From Gymnorhina tibicen (lineage: Eukaryota; Chordata; Aves; Passeriformes; Artamidae): a stretch of 64,000 nucleotides of DNA. The stretch covers positions 283,197-347,196 of the forward strand of contig VXAZ01000376.1 of assembly GCA_013399875.1 (NCBI GenBank), written 5' to 3'. Position 1 is the first letter of the stretch; the number at the start of each line of letters is the position of its first letter. Below, piece after piece: positions 50,938 through 63,754 of this stretch. The position numbers were made by a program, and so were the translations under genes. The notes below the pieces were generated by a model. That model ran no database searches. It was not told the origin of the DNA and worked only from the letters and a program-made list of their open reading frames with translations.

Positions 50938-51994
50938 TGTGGTGGATTTACCTTGGCTGGCTGCCAGACACCCACCAAGCCATTCTTTCATTCCTCTTCC
51001 TCAGCAGGACAGGGCAGAGAATATGAAGGAAAAGTTCATAGGTCAAGATAAGGACAGAGAGATCACTCACCAGTTACCATCACAGGCAAAACAGACTCCA
51101 ATTTTGGAAGATTAATTCAAATTACTGCCACTTAATAACAGGGTAGGACAGAGAAAAAAAATCTAAAAACACTTTCCCCCCTGCCCCTTCCTTCTTTCCA
51201 GGCTCAGCTTCACTTATGAACTTTCTACCTCCACACTTGGAGTAGTGCAGGTGGAGGGGACAGGGACATTGTTGTCAGTTGAGGGCTCTTCATCTCTGTG
51301 ACTCCTTTCTTCTCATACTTGTCCCCTGCTCCAATATGGGGTCCTTCCCATGGGATACAGTCCTTACTCAACTGCTCCAACATAGTCCTTCCCATAGCCT
51401 ACAGCTCTTCAAGAACTGTTCCAGGTCCCTTCCACGGGGTGCAGTCCTTCAGGAACAACCTGCTCCAGCATGGGGCCCCTGTGGAATCAGAAGTCCTGCC
51501 AGAAAACCAACTTTAGTGTGGGTTCCTCTCTCCAAGGACTACAGTACCTGCCAGGAGCCTTCTCCAGTGTGGGCCCTCCATGACGTCCCAAGTTCATTCA
51601 GGGTGCATCCACCTGCCCTGGCATGAGGTCCTCCACAGGCTTCGGGGGCACAGCTGCCTCACCATGGTCTTCACCATGGGCTGCAGGGCAATCTCTGCTC
51701 TGGTGCCTGGAAGAACCTCCTGACCCTCCAGCCTCACTGACCTTGGTGTCTTCAGGGCTGTTTCTCCCATATTTTTCTCACTCCTCTCTCTCACAGCTGC
51801 TGCACAGGATTTTTTATCTTCTCTTACACATTATCCACAGAGATGCCAGCAGTGTCACTATGGACAACTTTGGCAGTGGTAGATCCATTTTGAAGCTGGC
51901 TGAAACCAAGTTTTTCTGACATGAGGGCAGGTCTTGGTATCTTCTGCCACCCCTGCAGGTTTGCCCCAACACCTGGACACGTAAATGCAGTACA
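50938..51994 (-). mobile_element. Solo LTR (about 1.06 kb) of a third endogenous-retrovirus family
   Basis: The element runs from TGTGGTGGATTTACCTTGGC to CACGTAAATGCAGTACA. Flanking pentamers AATAT (50933-50937) and AATAC (51995-51999) differ at one base, consistent with a 5-bp target-site duplication that has since mutated. The body contains spaced short motifs of the type CTGCTCCAACATAGTCCTTC and CTCCAGCATGGGGCCC, and TGGTCTTCACCATGGGCTGC, as in a large GC-rich LTR I recall from neoavian genomes. The stretch AGGTCAAGATAAGGACAGAG near 51040 is the reverse complement of a U5-like segment, so the sense strand is probably minus. No internal retroviral genes adjoin it. The open frames at 51279-51919 on both strands belong to the LTR. 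Family name not assigned. Confidence 0.86.
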
Positions 51995-54900
51995 AATACT
52001 TACTTCACACCGAAAAAGAAGTGATACCATTTTTAGTTATGAATCTAGTGAGTTATAAGTTGTTATGTAAATTTCCATTTATTATGGAAATATGAACTTA
52101 ATTATGAATTAAAAGGCAAAGAATAGTTGGGTTGGTGGGCATCAGTTCAATAACTCCTTTCCTTCCTTTGTTTCACACACTGAGAAAATTTTTGAAGAAA
52201 AACTTTATTAAACTGAAACTAAGGGTAGAATACATTTCAGCGATGTAATTACAAAAACTATTATGCAGATGTTCAAACAGTCCCTAAAAAAGATACTAAT
52301 GATGTCCAAACATATTAAGCAATAGAAAGGCACAGTAAAGCTTTGGTATAAACCTCCTTTCACATCATAATACCATTCAGCAACTTTATAAATACTGAAT
52401 AAAAGATACTTATGTTCAAGATAGAAGATACTTAATAGCAATTTCCCTCTTTTAACACAAAGCAACATCTTTCTTGTGGGCAGTTTTACTGAAAATCCAG
52501 CAGTTCCAATGGGAGGCAAGAGCTGTTTTAAAATAGGTCATCATGCTTAGTCGTATTCATGTTAGGACCAGCAGTCTCTTTGAAATACAAATTTTTTGTG
52601 GATTGCTATAATAAAACACTCCTAAGCCCTTATCAAAGAAAATCCTTGTGGCTATGAAGAGTGACAAAACACGTTACCAATTCTAAACTGCTCTTTCTTA
52701 TTTAACCTAAGAACAAAATTAGGAGTATATAATTTAATTATTTCAATAATAACAAGAAAAAACATACATCAGTGCTTTTACTTATTATAATGACCACATG
52801 ATCATTACCTATGGAACTATGACTTAGTTTCCTAGTGAAACTCCAGATTCAGTGAATGGTTTTTGATCACTGAAGTTTTATTAGCCAAAATTACAAATCT
52901 AAAAAAAGGCACTATTTTAACCCATATTCCTTTTAATAAATAAACTTCTTAATTGTAAGCAACTGGTCTTACTGAGTTAAGAAATAGTTATTGATATCTG
53001 AGACATTATGTTAGGACATAGTGTTATCATGGACTAATTCTATAATTTTTATCACTCTTTTTTGTGCAGAACAAATACGACCATTCATACTAAAAGTTAA
53101 AAATGTAACTAAAAGTTTATTTTGTCTTTCTCCAAATAAAACTTTCTTCTATACATGAGAATATCTGTGTATTTTTACAGAAAGCTCGGGAATATATAAC
53201 TCAGACCAAATTTTAGACAAGAATACTCTGTAAATTCTGCAGATGACATGTTCATGTAAACTCTACAAAGCCACTAAAAACATTTGTCTTCCAACTACGT
53301 CCAAATAAATTCAAAATATGTACATGTACATTAGTGCTCAGCTACAGCCTTTTAAATTTCATTCAGCTTTGGCCATCTGCATTTTCAGATATCAAGCAGA
53401 CAGAAGAATTCAAGGCTTTCAAATAAAAAGTGCTTTCTCTGTACTCTACCCTGAAAGCACCTTTTCTTGGCCCAGTGCCTTCACAGCACCCTCTACAGCA
53501 ATTTTACAGATGAACTGTAAACAGGGCAGAAAAAAAATACATTTGAATTTTTTGACACATATTTTTAATAATTGGAAGATATAATTTTTTTAAAGAAATA
53601 GGGATACTAGGTAAAAATACAGTTTTCTTTCAATCATACTGGGATTTTTCTTAACTTTAAAATCTGGTGGAATCTTTGGTATAGTTCCTCAAAATAATTA
53701 AAATTACTGCTTCACTTGAAAAACTTCTGATGTAATATGTATTAGCATGGAAGTAGTACCAACACTTGAGGAATATTTACCATTCACTTAAACTTACCTC
53801 CTCCTTAGCTTACTACTTATATGTAAATCAGACTATAATCAAAGTATCAACAAGCATAATCTTACTACCAATCCAAAAAGCCAATACATTAATAAAACCA
53901 GAACAAGCTGCTTCATTCTATCCATAAAATAAAACTAAGTTCTTAATTTTAAATAGTTCATAGTGTTTACTGTGATATTTCATCACTGCATTACTGTAAC
54001 ATTACAAGTAGTGTGAAAAAAGTAAGATTTCCCTGAAGCATTTTAACTTTAGTAGAAAACACGTTTGATAAAAGCATAATCCTCAGCCTTCTAAACGTGA
54101 CAGTGATGTTATTTTTCTAGCTGTTAGATAATACATGGTTCAGCTGCCACTTACTGTGCAGCAGTCGGTTACACAGAGTGAAATGAATCATAATCGCAAT
54201 GACTAGCCAAATTAATGAAAGCATGCTGAATCAAAACCCATGCTCCCAAACTGTCGTAGGGCCTGATTCAGCAAAAATACATTTGATTTCAATACCATAC
54301 AGCATATTCCATAGATACCTGTTTATCCAGACTTTTAAAGCAAGAAAATGCTGAATTCAGAAGGCATAGCAAGACAAGAGTATGTTTTTAACAGACTACC
54401 ATCAAAAGTGACATATCAACCTGTAAATACACAGTAGCTAAACAAATGTCATTAAAACAATACATAGCAAAAGAGAGGTGGCGTGTGAGTTATGGAAAGA
54501 AACTGTCAAACTGAGTTTATAGAGCTTTCTTTGGGTCTTAAATGTTACATTGTTTTAAGCTTACAAGTAGTAGAGAAATCCTGGTTTGTAACTTCCTATC
54601 TAACATTCTGACTAGTTTCATCTATGAGATTCTACCTTAAAATATCTGTTAATCATTCGTATTGGTGAATGGCATAGGAAGATTTTCTTTGAAATGTTCT
54701 TTTGATGATGGGCATGCTTAATCCCACATGTTGGAAAGATTCTGTATTCCAAGGTCTTCTTTCATATCTCATTCTTCAAAGGCTTTCTGAATTAAGTATA
54801 AAAAATATAACAAATCCTAAGAATAACCATGGACTAGAAGGGAAGCATATTCAGGTTCCCAGCAGTGAGTCTCAAATAGTAAAGTTATGGATAAATGAGC

Positions 54901-56404
54901 ATACCCTAATTAATAATTGATAGAAATATAAGCAAAATATGCAGATTGACAAACAGCTTCTAGGGAACTGTAAATGTCAGTGCCAGCAGGGAAAGTGTCC
55001 ATGGCATTCTAATAAAACCAAATAGTGAAGAGTTGAGTAGTCTCAAAGGCAGAACTCTGCAGGGCAGACTCAACTTACCTAGTTCCAGAGGTCTGTGAGA
55101 TAGACCTCTACATCTGACATATCCACTCTATCCTCTTTTTAAGTCCACAGCCAGAAATAGGCTCTGCAATTCATCTGGCCTATTTGAAATGTCTAACTTA
55201 AGATGAGATGGATCATATCCTAAAGGCACCTCTTTATTTCCATTTGCTTCAAATTGAATCTAAGTGATTTCAGACATGGATGTCTTCTTCTGTAGGTATT
55301 CAGATGTGGTCAGAAGAATCCCAAAGAATTTCTGGGCTCAATTAGCATAATCCAAGCTTTAAATGATGTACCATGGGAATGAAAAAGATACCAAAACTGA
55401 GGCAATGATTTTCATTAACCAAACAGTTCTACAAGTGCTGAACTTAAAGAAGTCTGATTTCGTGAGGACTCACACCTCATGATGGATTTATTTTGATGCC
55501 AATGTTGGTTCTCCCCTAGAAGAACTCCTTGGTATGTAGAATGGTGTTAGTCGACTTTTCCAGTCAGAAGTGTGGACAATCCCTTCCACTACCCATCTTC
55601 TTATTTTCATTAAACCCCTAGTAATTCTGTACTTTTGGGACCTCAAACTTTTGTCAAATTTTTTGTGAATCAACCAACACCTTACACCTACTGAAAAAAT
55701 ATGGCAGCAGATGCAACTGTTTCCCTTACAATAATATAACAGTCATGTATTTCCAAATTGGTGAAAGACCTCCTTTATCAGGAAGAGATTTGAACACAGC
55801 TCTCTCTTCCCAAATGAACAAGTTATGGGCAAAACTGGAAAAGCTGCAAAAACTAACAATGAAGTTAGTTTAACTAGCTAGAAAACTAACAATGAAGGCA
55901 TACCATTGTGCAGTCAGGAATGCAAATGTATGGACAGGCAAGAGAAAGTCTAAATTTCTCTGTGATTAGGATACTCTATCTAGAGGCAAGTTCTCATTCT
56001 TGCTGCAAGGGCTGTTGTACATTTTGTTTAAGTACTCAAATGTAAAATTCATAAGAGGCATCTGATACAGACAGGGTACAACTCAGGGGCACTAAAGACA
56101 AACACTGTGCATAGCTGAGGTAATCAAATTCAAAATACAAAATGAGGAATGACTGATTCAACAAGAGTTCTGCAGAAAAGCATGGTGAAGGGATAGTAGA
56201 TCACTAGCTGACCATGAATCCATAAGTGCTATATCACAACAAAAACCCCAACACACATGACACTGTCTCTACAAGGAAAGGGTTCTGTGCAAGACAGTTT
56301 TATCCTCAGGCTCTCCCCATACACTTTTGTTTGGAATGTGTCTGGGTTTGGACACTGTATTTCAAAAAAATCAGTCAAAAAGTATATATAAAGACCAGCA
56401 GCAA
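51995..56404. other. Unannotated AT-rich stretch
   Basis: No repeat or supported exon. A 7-bp inverted repeat GAGGTCT/AGACCTC sits near 55089-55109, beside a minus-strand donor-like site. A 16-bp word (AAAACTAACAATGAAG) is duplicated at 55849 and 55882. Confidence 0.45.
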
Positions 56405-57066
56405 GAGTGGTCAGAAGTCTAGAAAATATGACCTGTTGAGTCTACAGAAAGGAGTGATGAGAATATACAGGAGGAGATATGATCACATTTGTGAAATACG
56501 GAAAAGGTTGCTGCAAACAGAAAAATAACAGACTGCATTGCATTTCCACTGGGGACAGAGCAAGTAGCAAATGGCAGGAAAGAGATTTAGGTTTAAGAGT
56601 AAGGGGGAAATTTTAGTGGTAAGGATAAGGACTTTGAGTAACTGAGACAAATTATCTAGGGAATTCAAGAAATCTCCATCCCCGGTTGAGTCAGTAGTGG
56701 AGTCATTGTTCTCATACCTTTCAGTAGTAACCTATCATTTGAAAAAACATAAAATTTTCATACTGTAAAGCAGATCTTTACCCTAAGATCTGCTTAGCCC
56801 ACTCTTCACCTTCTGCTACATAGGCAACAGAGCCCTTGCAGAGATGAGTAGCTTGAATTCTGTGCATTGTCTGTTATGTCCCCTTGCCTTGGCCATGAAG
56901 GCTACTTATTTCACTGGTTAGGTGGGGTCTTACAATTGCAAATGACTAGTTTAGACAAATAAGTGTCAGAAACTGCTGTCTTAAGAGTTGGTCATGCCTT
57001 GAGGCAAAGGATGAATTGGAAGACCTGCTGAGGTCCCAACCAGCAATGTTTCCTATTATTCTATGT
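56405..57066 (+). mobile_element. Old CR1 LINE 3' fragment, interrupted by about 240 bp of other DNA
   Basis: The first part (56405 to about 56681) follows an old CR1 3' region: TCTAGAAAATATGACCT, GGAGGAGATATGATCACATT, AAAAGGTTGCTGCAAACAG, AGATTTAGGTTTAAGAGTAA and ATCTAGGGAATTCAAGAAAT, CTCCATCC. The homology then stops and resumes near 56946 with TAGTTTAGACAAATAAGTGT, CATGCCTTGAGGCAAAGGAT and AGACCTGCTGAGGTCCCAAC, ending in TTATTCTATG. In intact copies these two blocks are about 30 bp apart. The coding frame is degenerate throughout. Confidence 0.78.
56684..56945. other. Unidentified insertion inside an old CR1
   Basis: About 240-260 bp not matching CR1, lying between the two CR1 blocks. It contains a perfect 9-bp inverted repeat (GCAGATCTT/AAGATCTGC, loop TACCCT) at about 56771-56794. 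Terminal repeats and a target-site duplication are not obvious, so its type is unknown; it may be an eroded short transposon or a rearranged segment. Confidence 0.45.
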
Positions 57067-60000
57067 GTTCTCTGGGATTTAAACAGCTTTAAAAGCATTG
57101 CTTCTCACTCTTCCTTTCTGTAATCAGAAAGGAAAAATGTATAAATGCACTAAGAGTTAGACAAAGACTATATGGAAAAAGATTTCTTGCTAACACGCTG
57201 AAGTACTCATTTCTGAAAAGTTATATGAAAGACGACTGTAAAACATTTTCCAAAATAGGCTGACTGCTTCTAACTGAGAATTTTATTTAAAGGTGATAAC
57301 ATTTTATGTCCTTCATATGCTTAAGATAGTACACATTCTAAAGAAAGTCTGCCCTCAAAATACACAGAACCAAAATGCCACATTATATCAAATACCTAGC
57401 AATGCTATGACCTGTTAAACATTCTATGTACAAATGCAATATTATATTTGCTATAAGAAATGATTCACCTTAAAAATATTAATGTCAAATAAAGAATAGG
57501 TCATCAGGAAGTATTTAAGCAACCTCATATGAGATTTAAGAAGGAAGAACCAACCCCACCGAGACAGTAAACAAAGAAAACAATAGGTTTTATGTGTTAT
57601 TTAAAGTTTAAAGATTTTCTTATGAATTTTCTAAATAGAAGCACTCAGACTTGTTTGAAACACAAGTTCAACTCTTGCTAATTCCTGCTGGAATGGATAT
57701 CTCACCATATTTTTAATAAAAGTGTTTAAAGTCTAAATCAAAGATATTCTTTATGGCCTCACATCAAAACTTAAAAACTCCTAAAGATATAGATACATAA
57801 AGTCAATTATTATGACTATTATGTTTCCCCTATCAAAATGCATGAATTTGATTTCTTTATCAAAATGCAACTGAAACCACTCTGCAAGCATGTAATGTGA
57901 TGACAGCTGATACTTAAATTCAGGACTATAAAAGAACTGCCTTCCACCTTCAATAACAGAAAACAGCAGAAATTGCTTTGAACACTTACTCTCCAAAAAT
58001 CACATGTATTTATTTCTTAAATGCACTGCTATTTCCCTATACAATCTCTTACTGTTACGTTAACTCTTACAGTCTCGGTCCTTACTGACCCCTTTGCAGC
58101 TTCAAGACCATAGCTTGGAGAAACTACAGGAAGAGAGTCACCACATGATATCATGCAGAAGCAGTTTTTCAGCACAGCACTGATTTTGCTATCAGTGTTA
58201 CTGCATCACCAGAAGTATAATAACTCCTGAGATGAAGTTGCTGAAGTTTACTGAGTTTACAGATGCATTACCAGATTTGGTTTAAACTTTTTCTATTAAT
58301 AAACTATAACATACTCTCAACAGAAAGTTACTTCAAGGATGTAACAGTTCCTCCTGTTACACCATGTACTCCTGCAAAAGAGATCTAAAGTCAGTAAGCA
58401 TTGAAAACAATATTGATCAATATGAACTTCAGATATATAATACAAATAACTTTGAATGGCTACTGCTTTTGAATGCCATTTTTAGACAATTAGTATTTCA
58501 AGAGATTCTTCCTGCTTGTGAGTTTAAAGTAAAAGAAAGACTTGCCCACTTTTAGAGAGACTAGATTGTCTATGGTAAATTGTAGCTATTAACCTTGATA
58601 TAGTAGGACATATGATTAAAACAGCCCATGTGATCTAAACTTAACTTAAAAAATCATCCCCACCTCGAAGCTCATTGTTAATGTATAATATCTCTTGCAG
58701 AAAAACAGGTGTAGATGAGATCATAACTCATCACTTTGTGTATTCTTGGGGTTTTATCTCCCCAAGTTTCTGTCAAAAAAGCATCATTGGTGAAGATGTT
58801 GGGAGGAAAGGAAAGATCACACCAAAATAATACTTCTTGTAAAAGGTTGGCCTAATGGTCTTAGAAACTGCACTAGTGTTCTGACTGACTGTAAATATGA
58901 CAACTTAACTTGAAGAAAGCCAGTAAAGCAAAAAGGTGAGAGCTGGTTTTAAGCTGAAGAAAATCCCATTCCACTGAACTAAAATTCCAAGTTCAAACTA
59001 TTATTTTACTTTTTCTTCCCTATTATGGAACTTTGAATGTGTTGCAAGTATTTTAGAACTTCACATTTTACACCAGTTCTGCAGTAACCTATCACTTCTG
59101 TGTATTTTGACACTTAAAATATATACACTAATTAGCCATTGGTTCAATGGAAAAATCAATTATTTGACATTCTCAGTTATTTAGATGTTACCCAGCTCAG
59201 AGATGCGTGGAGACAAAACACAGAATGAACCGTTCAGTCCCCTAACCTCACATCCAGAGACCACGGCATTTCAGTCACTGGTTTCTAGGATACAGTCCCA
59301 GCACCTTAAAATTATGATCTCCACTCGTGGTTTTTAGATGTAAAATTAAATGTTTTCTTCTCTTTTTTTTCTTAAGTAAGTGCAGAAGGAGATTTATTTG
59401 ACAAGACTACAGAAAGCACATACTGTCTGGTGTTGAATGTCTATTTTGGGGGTTCTTTTTTGACTAAATCCTGTATCTGTTTTAATATTTCTGAGCCCCA
59501 TACGACATCAAGCCTTTCTACATCCAAGCCATCCTACTTGTACTTCTTGAATGTAGGAACATCACCACTATTGCAGTCTTCTAAAACTTTACTCAGCATA
59601 AACACTATCAAGCCAAATAATTAGTGTAACTGCCACTCTGTATAACCTCCAAATATATTCTGCTTAGTCACTAAGAGAAAGTACTACTTTAATCATTTGT
59701 AGACAGTGCCTAAAAGTGTGTTAGATTCTTTAGAGAACAATTGTAAACACTGAGTCTTCTGTAAGAGCAAATGGTACAAGCTGTAACAATCTGACAAGTA
59801 TTATCTACAGTATAAAATGTCAAAGCATATAAGAGTGAAGAGCAAGGAATAATGACAATTTTGAGAGAGGCCCAAAAAGCAGTACAAATTATTAAAACTA
59901 AAGAAAGGGGAGATGATAAAGAATATTACAAGGGAGTGGAATGAGGTAGGAGGAAGGGAAGAGGACATGGCAGGGCAGGAAAGGGGGAAAGTATCTTCTT

Positions 60001-63000
60001 CAACTATATGTATATTTGTGTAAATTCCACTATCACTTATTTACACTGCATAAAGTTATTACTTTTAGAGTCACTTTGACCACATTTTATTTTATAATGC
60101 ATAGGAACAAGAGCAAAATGATGAGTGGTGTAGCAATGAACTGTTCTAATCAGCACTCCAAATTCAGAAAAAATGCAGTGCAAAGTTATGGAAGCATAAC
60201 TTAACTAACATTGCCTGGAGTCCTAGTTTACTATTTAGTCAAAAGCAAATCGTTTTGCCTTACTCTATAAACTTTAGGAATTCCTATACATATCTCCATC
60301 TTCCAAAAGCAAAATCAATAGTCACCACGTATGTCTCTTTCTTCTCTTCAGCTCTGAAATCCAAATCCAAAACACAAAATGCTTTTAAGACAGTGTAAAT
60401 CAGAGTTCATTATTTATAAAGTGGAATAATTATTTATAAAGTAGTACACACCTTTATGAGTCTGATAGTTACACTTCTGTGACTCATGGCCATAAATCAC
60501 AACTGCTTCCTCTTCCCCAGGCGAGCATCCTGCCCCACATCTCACTCACTCACAGTGTCATACAGAGCCCACACAGCCCAGCTTCCTTAAGGTTTGTTTG
60601 TCAGAGATTTTGTTTCAGTCAGGGTAGCTACCCCATTTTTACCATGTGTGTGCAATCACTACCACAGTAACTGAGCACCCACAAGCCTGCAGTCAGCTGT
60701 ACCTTCCTAAAGCTCACTCTGGACTTGACAGTGGTGGCTCACAGAGAGCCACCATCCTCTAGCTAGACCACTGTGTTTCCACCTTTCTTTTCCCCTTAGG
60801 TAAATCAGCTGACAAATCCACACACACTTCCAAAAGAAATCTTTTATAAGGATCTCATGGTAAACCTGTGATGCTTTGCAAATAAATAAGAAGTTGGATG
60901 ATTTCATAACAAAATTTCTCTTGAGAAAATTTGTCTTCTACTAGGACAAACTGTGTATACCCATGAAAAGCTGAAATACATGTCTTTTCAGAGCTATGAG
61001 CCTGACTTTATGAAGAGAGCATTTTATCTTTAGAATTGCTCAGCAAAGGAGCTGGAAACTCATGATATTTCAAGTAGGAAAGTGTAGATGCACATCACAC
61101 AGGCTGAAACAGAAGTCTTTATAAATAATGGCAGCATTCTAATGCCTGCTATAATTTTTTTCCTGTATGCATCCTCTCAATACCTTTCTTTAATACAGAA
61201 ATAAAGTACAAATTAAAAGTAAAAAAGCACAAGACTGATCACATAAACCAGTCTGTATGGAGGAAATGTGCTGTCTAAAATCTGTTAAAAAGCTTACACA
61301 CACAAAACCAGACTTTATAACAGGAAGGATGTGCATAATGTAAAGGAGAAGTCATAGAAAATTCTATGTTCTATCCAAGTCAGTAAAACATCCACAAAGA
61401 AAAAAGTTAAAAATATGTAAATTTTCTTAAAACAGCAAAGACTTACACCCAGAGTACAGACATAAATTCACTCTGTCACGCACTATGCATGTTAAATATT
61501 ATGCAAAATATATCTTCAATAACCTTGTCAAAAAGACACCTTCTTAGTACATAATATTTAAAATGCACTCCAAGGCTTCCCAAAAATTCCAGAAGAGAGA
61601 CAGTCAAAACAGCAGAGTTTTTCACCTGTCTTTTTTAAAGCAGAAGCTCCACCACAGGAACACAGTGCACAACTGTAGCTCAGTGTACTTCACAGACCAA
61701 ACCAGGCCAAAGGAGAAAGCAAATCTGGAAAGTTTCTTTTTCCATGCCATCATATTCCATCAGATCCTGGCAAGAATTCATGCTGACCTGATCACTATTA
61801 GTTGCTACAGATTATAACTCAATACCATTTGTATTGCCTTTCCCCAAAAAGAGTAAAACCAGCATAAGGAGAAGTTCTGTATCTATTTTAAATCCACACA
61901 TATTTACCCCAGGGAGTGAAAGGAAAAGAATAAATAGTCCACATTACAGATGTGAGTCACACTACTTAATGCTCTTTTGGAAAATGCTCAAATACCACAC
62001 TGATGGGCACAGCATAAGAATTTGAAAAACACAAGATAGAAATAGAATGGGGAAAGGAAGTAGAGCCCAGGGACTAGCCATTCATACTGACACTTAATCA
62101 CCATAAATTATAAAAAAAAAAAAAAAAGAAAAATAGAGGGAATACATACTTGCTGCTTTCTTCAACATTTGAACAGTTCTTGTGTTACTATCTCTAAATG
62201 TCAACTCTTGTTTTCAGCATCTTTTTTTTATCCTGCTATATTTCTCCATGGAATGAAATGACACAATTTTATTGCTAAGGCAAAAATACCTTCCACTTCA
62301 AAAGAAGCTTGCCTTCGAGGAGAATTACACTTGAAAAAAGACTGCAGGATTTGGCTCTATATTTATCTCTATGCAATAACAGTAGTTCATTCATATAAAC
62401 ATGGGGGGTTTCTTTTTTATTCTTTCTCTTCTTTTGACAGAAGGAAAACATCACTCAAGAGAATTAAACTTAGTAATATCTACATAAAGATGCTGGTATG
62501 ACTTTGGTGGAGGGTTGTGCTTGATAAATCTGTACATATTTTTAGAATAAACATGTACCTGATGGTTCAAGGAGACACTTCATTTTAAGAAAAATGAAAC
62601 TAGTGAGTTATTCATCTGACACCAGCTCACTTCTCAGTATCCTCTGAAATGTTGTGGGCCATCTATTCAAATTCCATTGACAACAGCATTTTCCTAGTAG
62701 AGCTGCTTTAGACCATCTTTTATGTATAAACTTTACACCGTACCATCTCCCTTGTGGCTTACACAGAACTCAAGAGGACACTTTTAGTGAAACATAATGA
62801 GAAACTAAACCCCACATGAAGTTTATCTCTAGATTTGATGAAGACCTTATTTTTTGTCCATTGTCTGCTTCCAAGATTCTGAATATTACAAAAGAAAACA
62901 ATTCTGTTCCATTTCTTAAGTTAGTTTTACCTTGCCATTACTTGAGAACAGCTTATTCTTCATTTGCAAGCTTAACCATTCAAGATTATCCCAGTATTGT

Positions 63001-63314
63001 ACTGCAAATATACTTTATATTTGATCATAAATATTACTATCCACAGCAAAAGCTGACAGGAGCCGTCTTTAAAAATGCGATGCTCTTATTATATATTTAA
63101 AATGCAACCTTAATTCCTTGAATTCCTGCAGCTTCCAACCTGAACTTCCATTTCCTTCTTTGTTAATGATTTTTAAGAGTGCAGAAATTTTAGACAAACA
63201 TTTGCATTTATTTTGCTATGTCACACAATTTAGTAAAATAAAGAAGTCTAAATTGTTTCAAAATAAAAGCATCCCAATAGCAAACAGATTGTAGAGCAAG
63301 AGACTAAGACGTGG
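57067..63314. other. Unannotated AT-rich stretch
   Basis: No dispersed repeat or supported exon over about 6.2 kb. It includes a poly(A) run at 62111-62133 and a 14-bp duplicated word (ATTATTTATAAAGT at 60409 and 60429). A GC-richer patch at about 60500-60780 is unexplained. Confidence 0.45.
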
Positions 63315-63725
63315 TGACAAAAGAAGCTATGGCACTTTATTTCCAGTGCTTACATTACACTGACACGCTTCAGAATGTTCATCCAACAAAAAACCTTTTT
63401 AAATAGACTTTGAAATGTTTTTAGGAGATCCCCTCAACACTTAGGAGCTGTCACACAAATGATACTTGAAGTTTTTGGAATGATGCTAATAATAATGCAA
63501 TGTATCTTGGAAACAGACTTCCAAAGTCAGCAACTAAAGCCCAGAAGACAGCTTCCAGGTGCTGAGTGTGACAGGCCAGCTGCAGTTAACATGTCCAAGA
63601 CACAACACTAATTTTGGTACAAAAAAAATGCTTAGCGCTTCAGCTTCACCACACTCATCAAAGTCATGTCCACGATAGCAGTAGCTTTGCTTATTTTTAA
63701 GCCGTTAGAAGTCAGCGTGGTTACT
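63315..63725 (-). CDS. Candidate terminal exon with 3' UTR of a minus-strand gene (partial)
   Basis: Read on the minus strand, a pyrimidine-rich acceptor (CTATTCTGCCTCTGTGATAG) at 63726 opens an exon whose phase-2 frame gives VTTLTSNGLKISKATA, then IVDMTLMSVVKLKR and a TAA stop at 63632-63634. About 290 nt of apparent 3' UTR follow, with an AATAAA signal (63336-63341) and a T-rich, GT-containing stretch further downstream, the usual layout of a cleavage site near 63315. The coding part therefore covers 63632-63725. Upstream exons would lie beyond the right window edge. I do not recognise the C-terminus, and another frame gives a shorter ending (SNHADF). It could also be the 3' end of a non-coding transcript. 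Confidence 0.4.
63336..63341 (-). terminator. Poly(A) signal AATAAA
   Basis: A canonical hexamer on the minus strand within GGAAATAAAGTGCC, followed about 15-35 nt downstream by a T/GT-rich region. It supports a minus-strand transcript end at about 63315. Isolated hexamers are common in AT-rich DNA, so the call rests on the context of the candidate terminal exon. Confidence 0.45.
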
Positions 63726-63754
63726 CTATCACAGAGGCAGAATAGTTTACTTTA

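Noticed and set aside
51279..51919. Overlapping open frames of 66-115 codons
   Set aside because: They lie inside the GC-rich LTR at 50938-51994, where stops are rarer.
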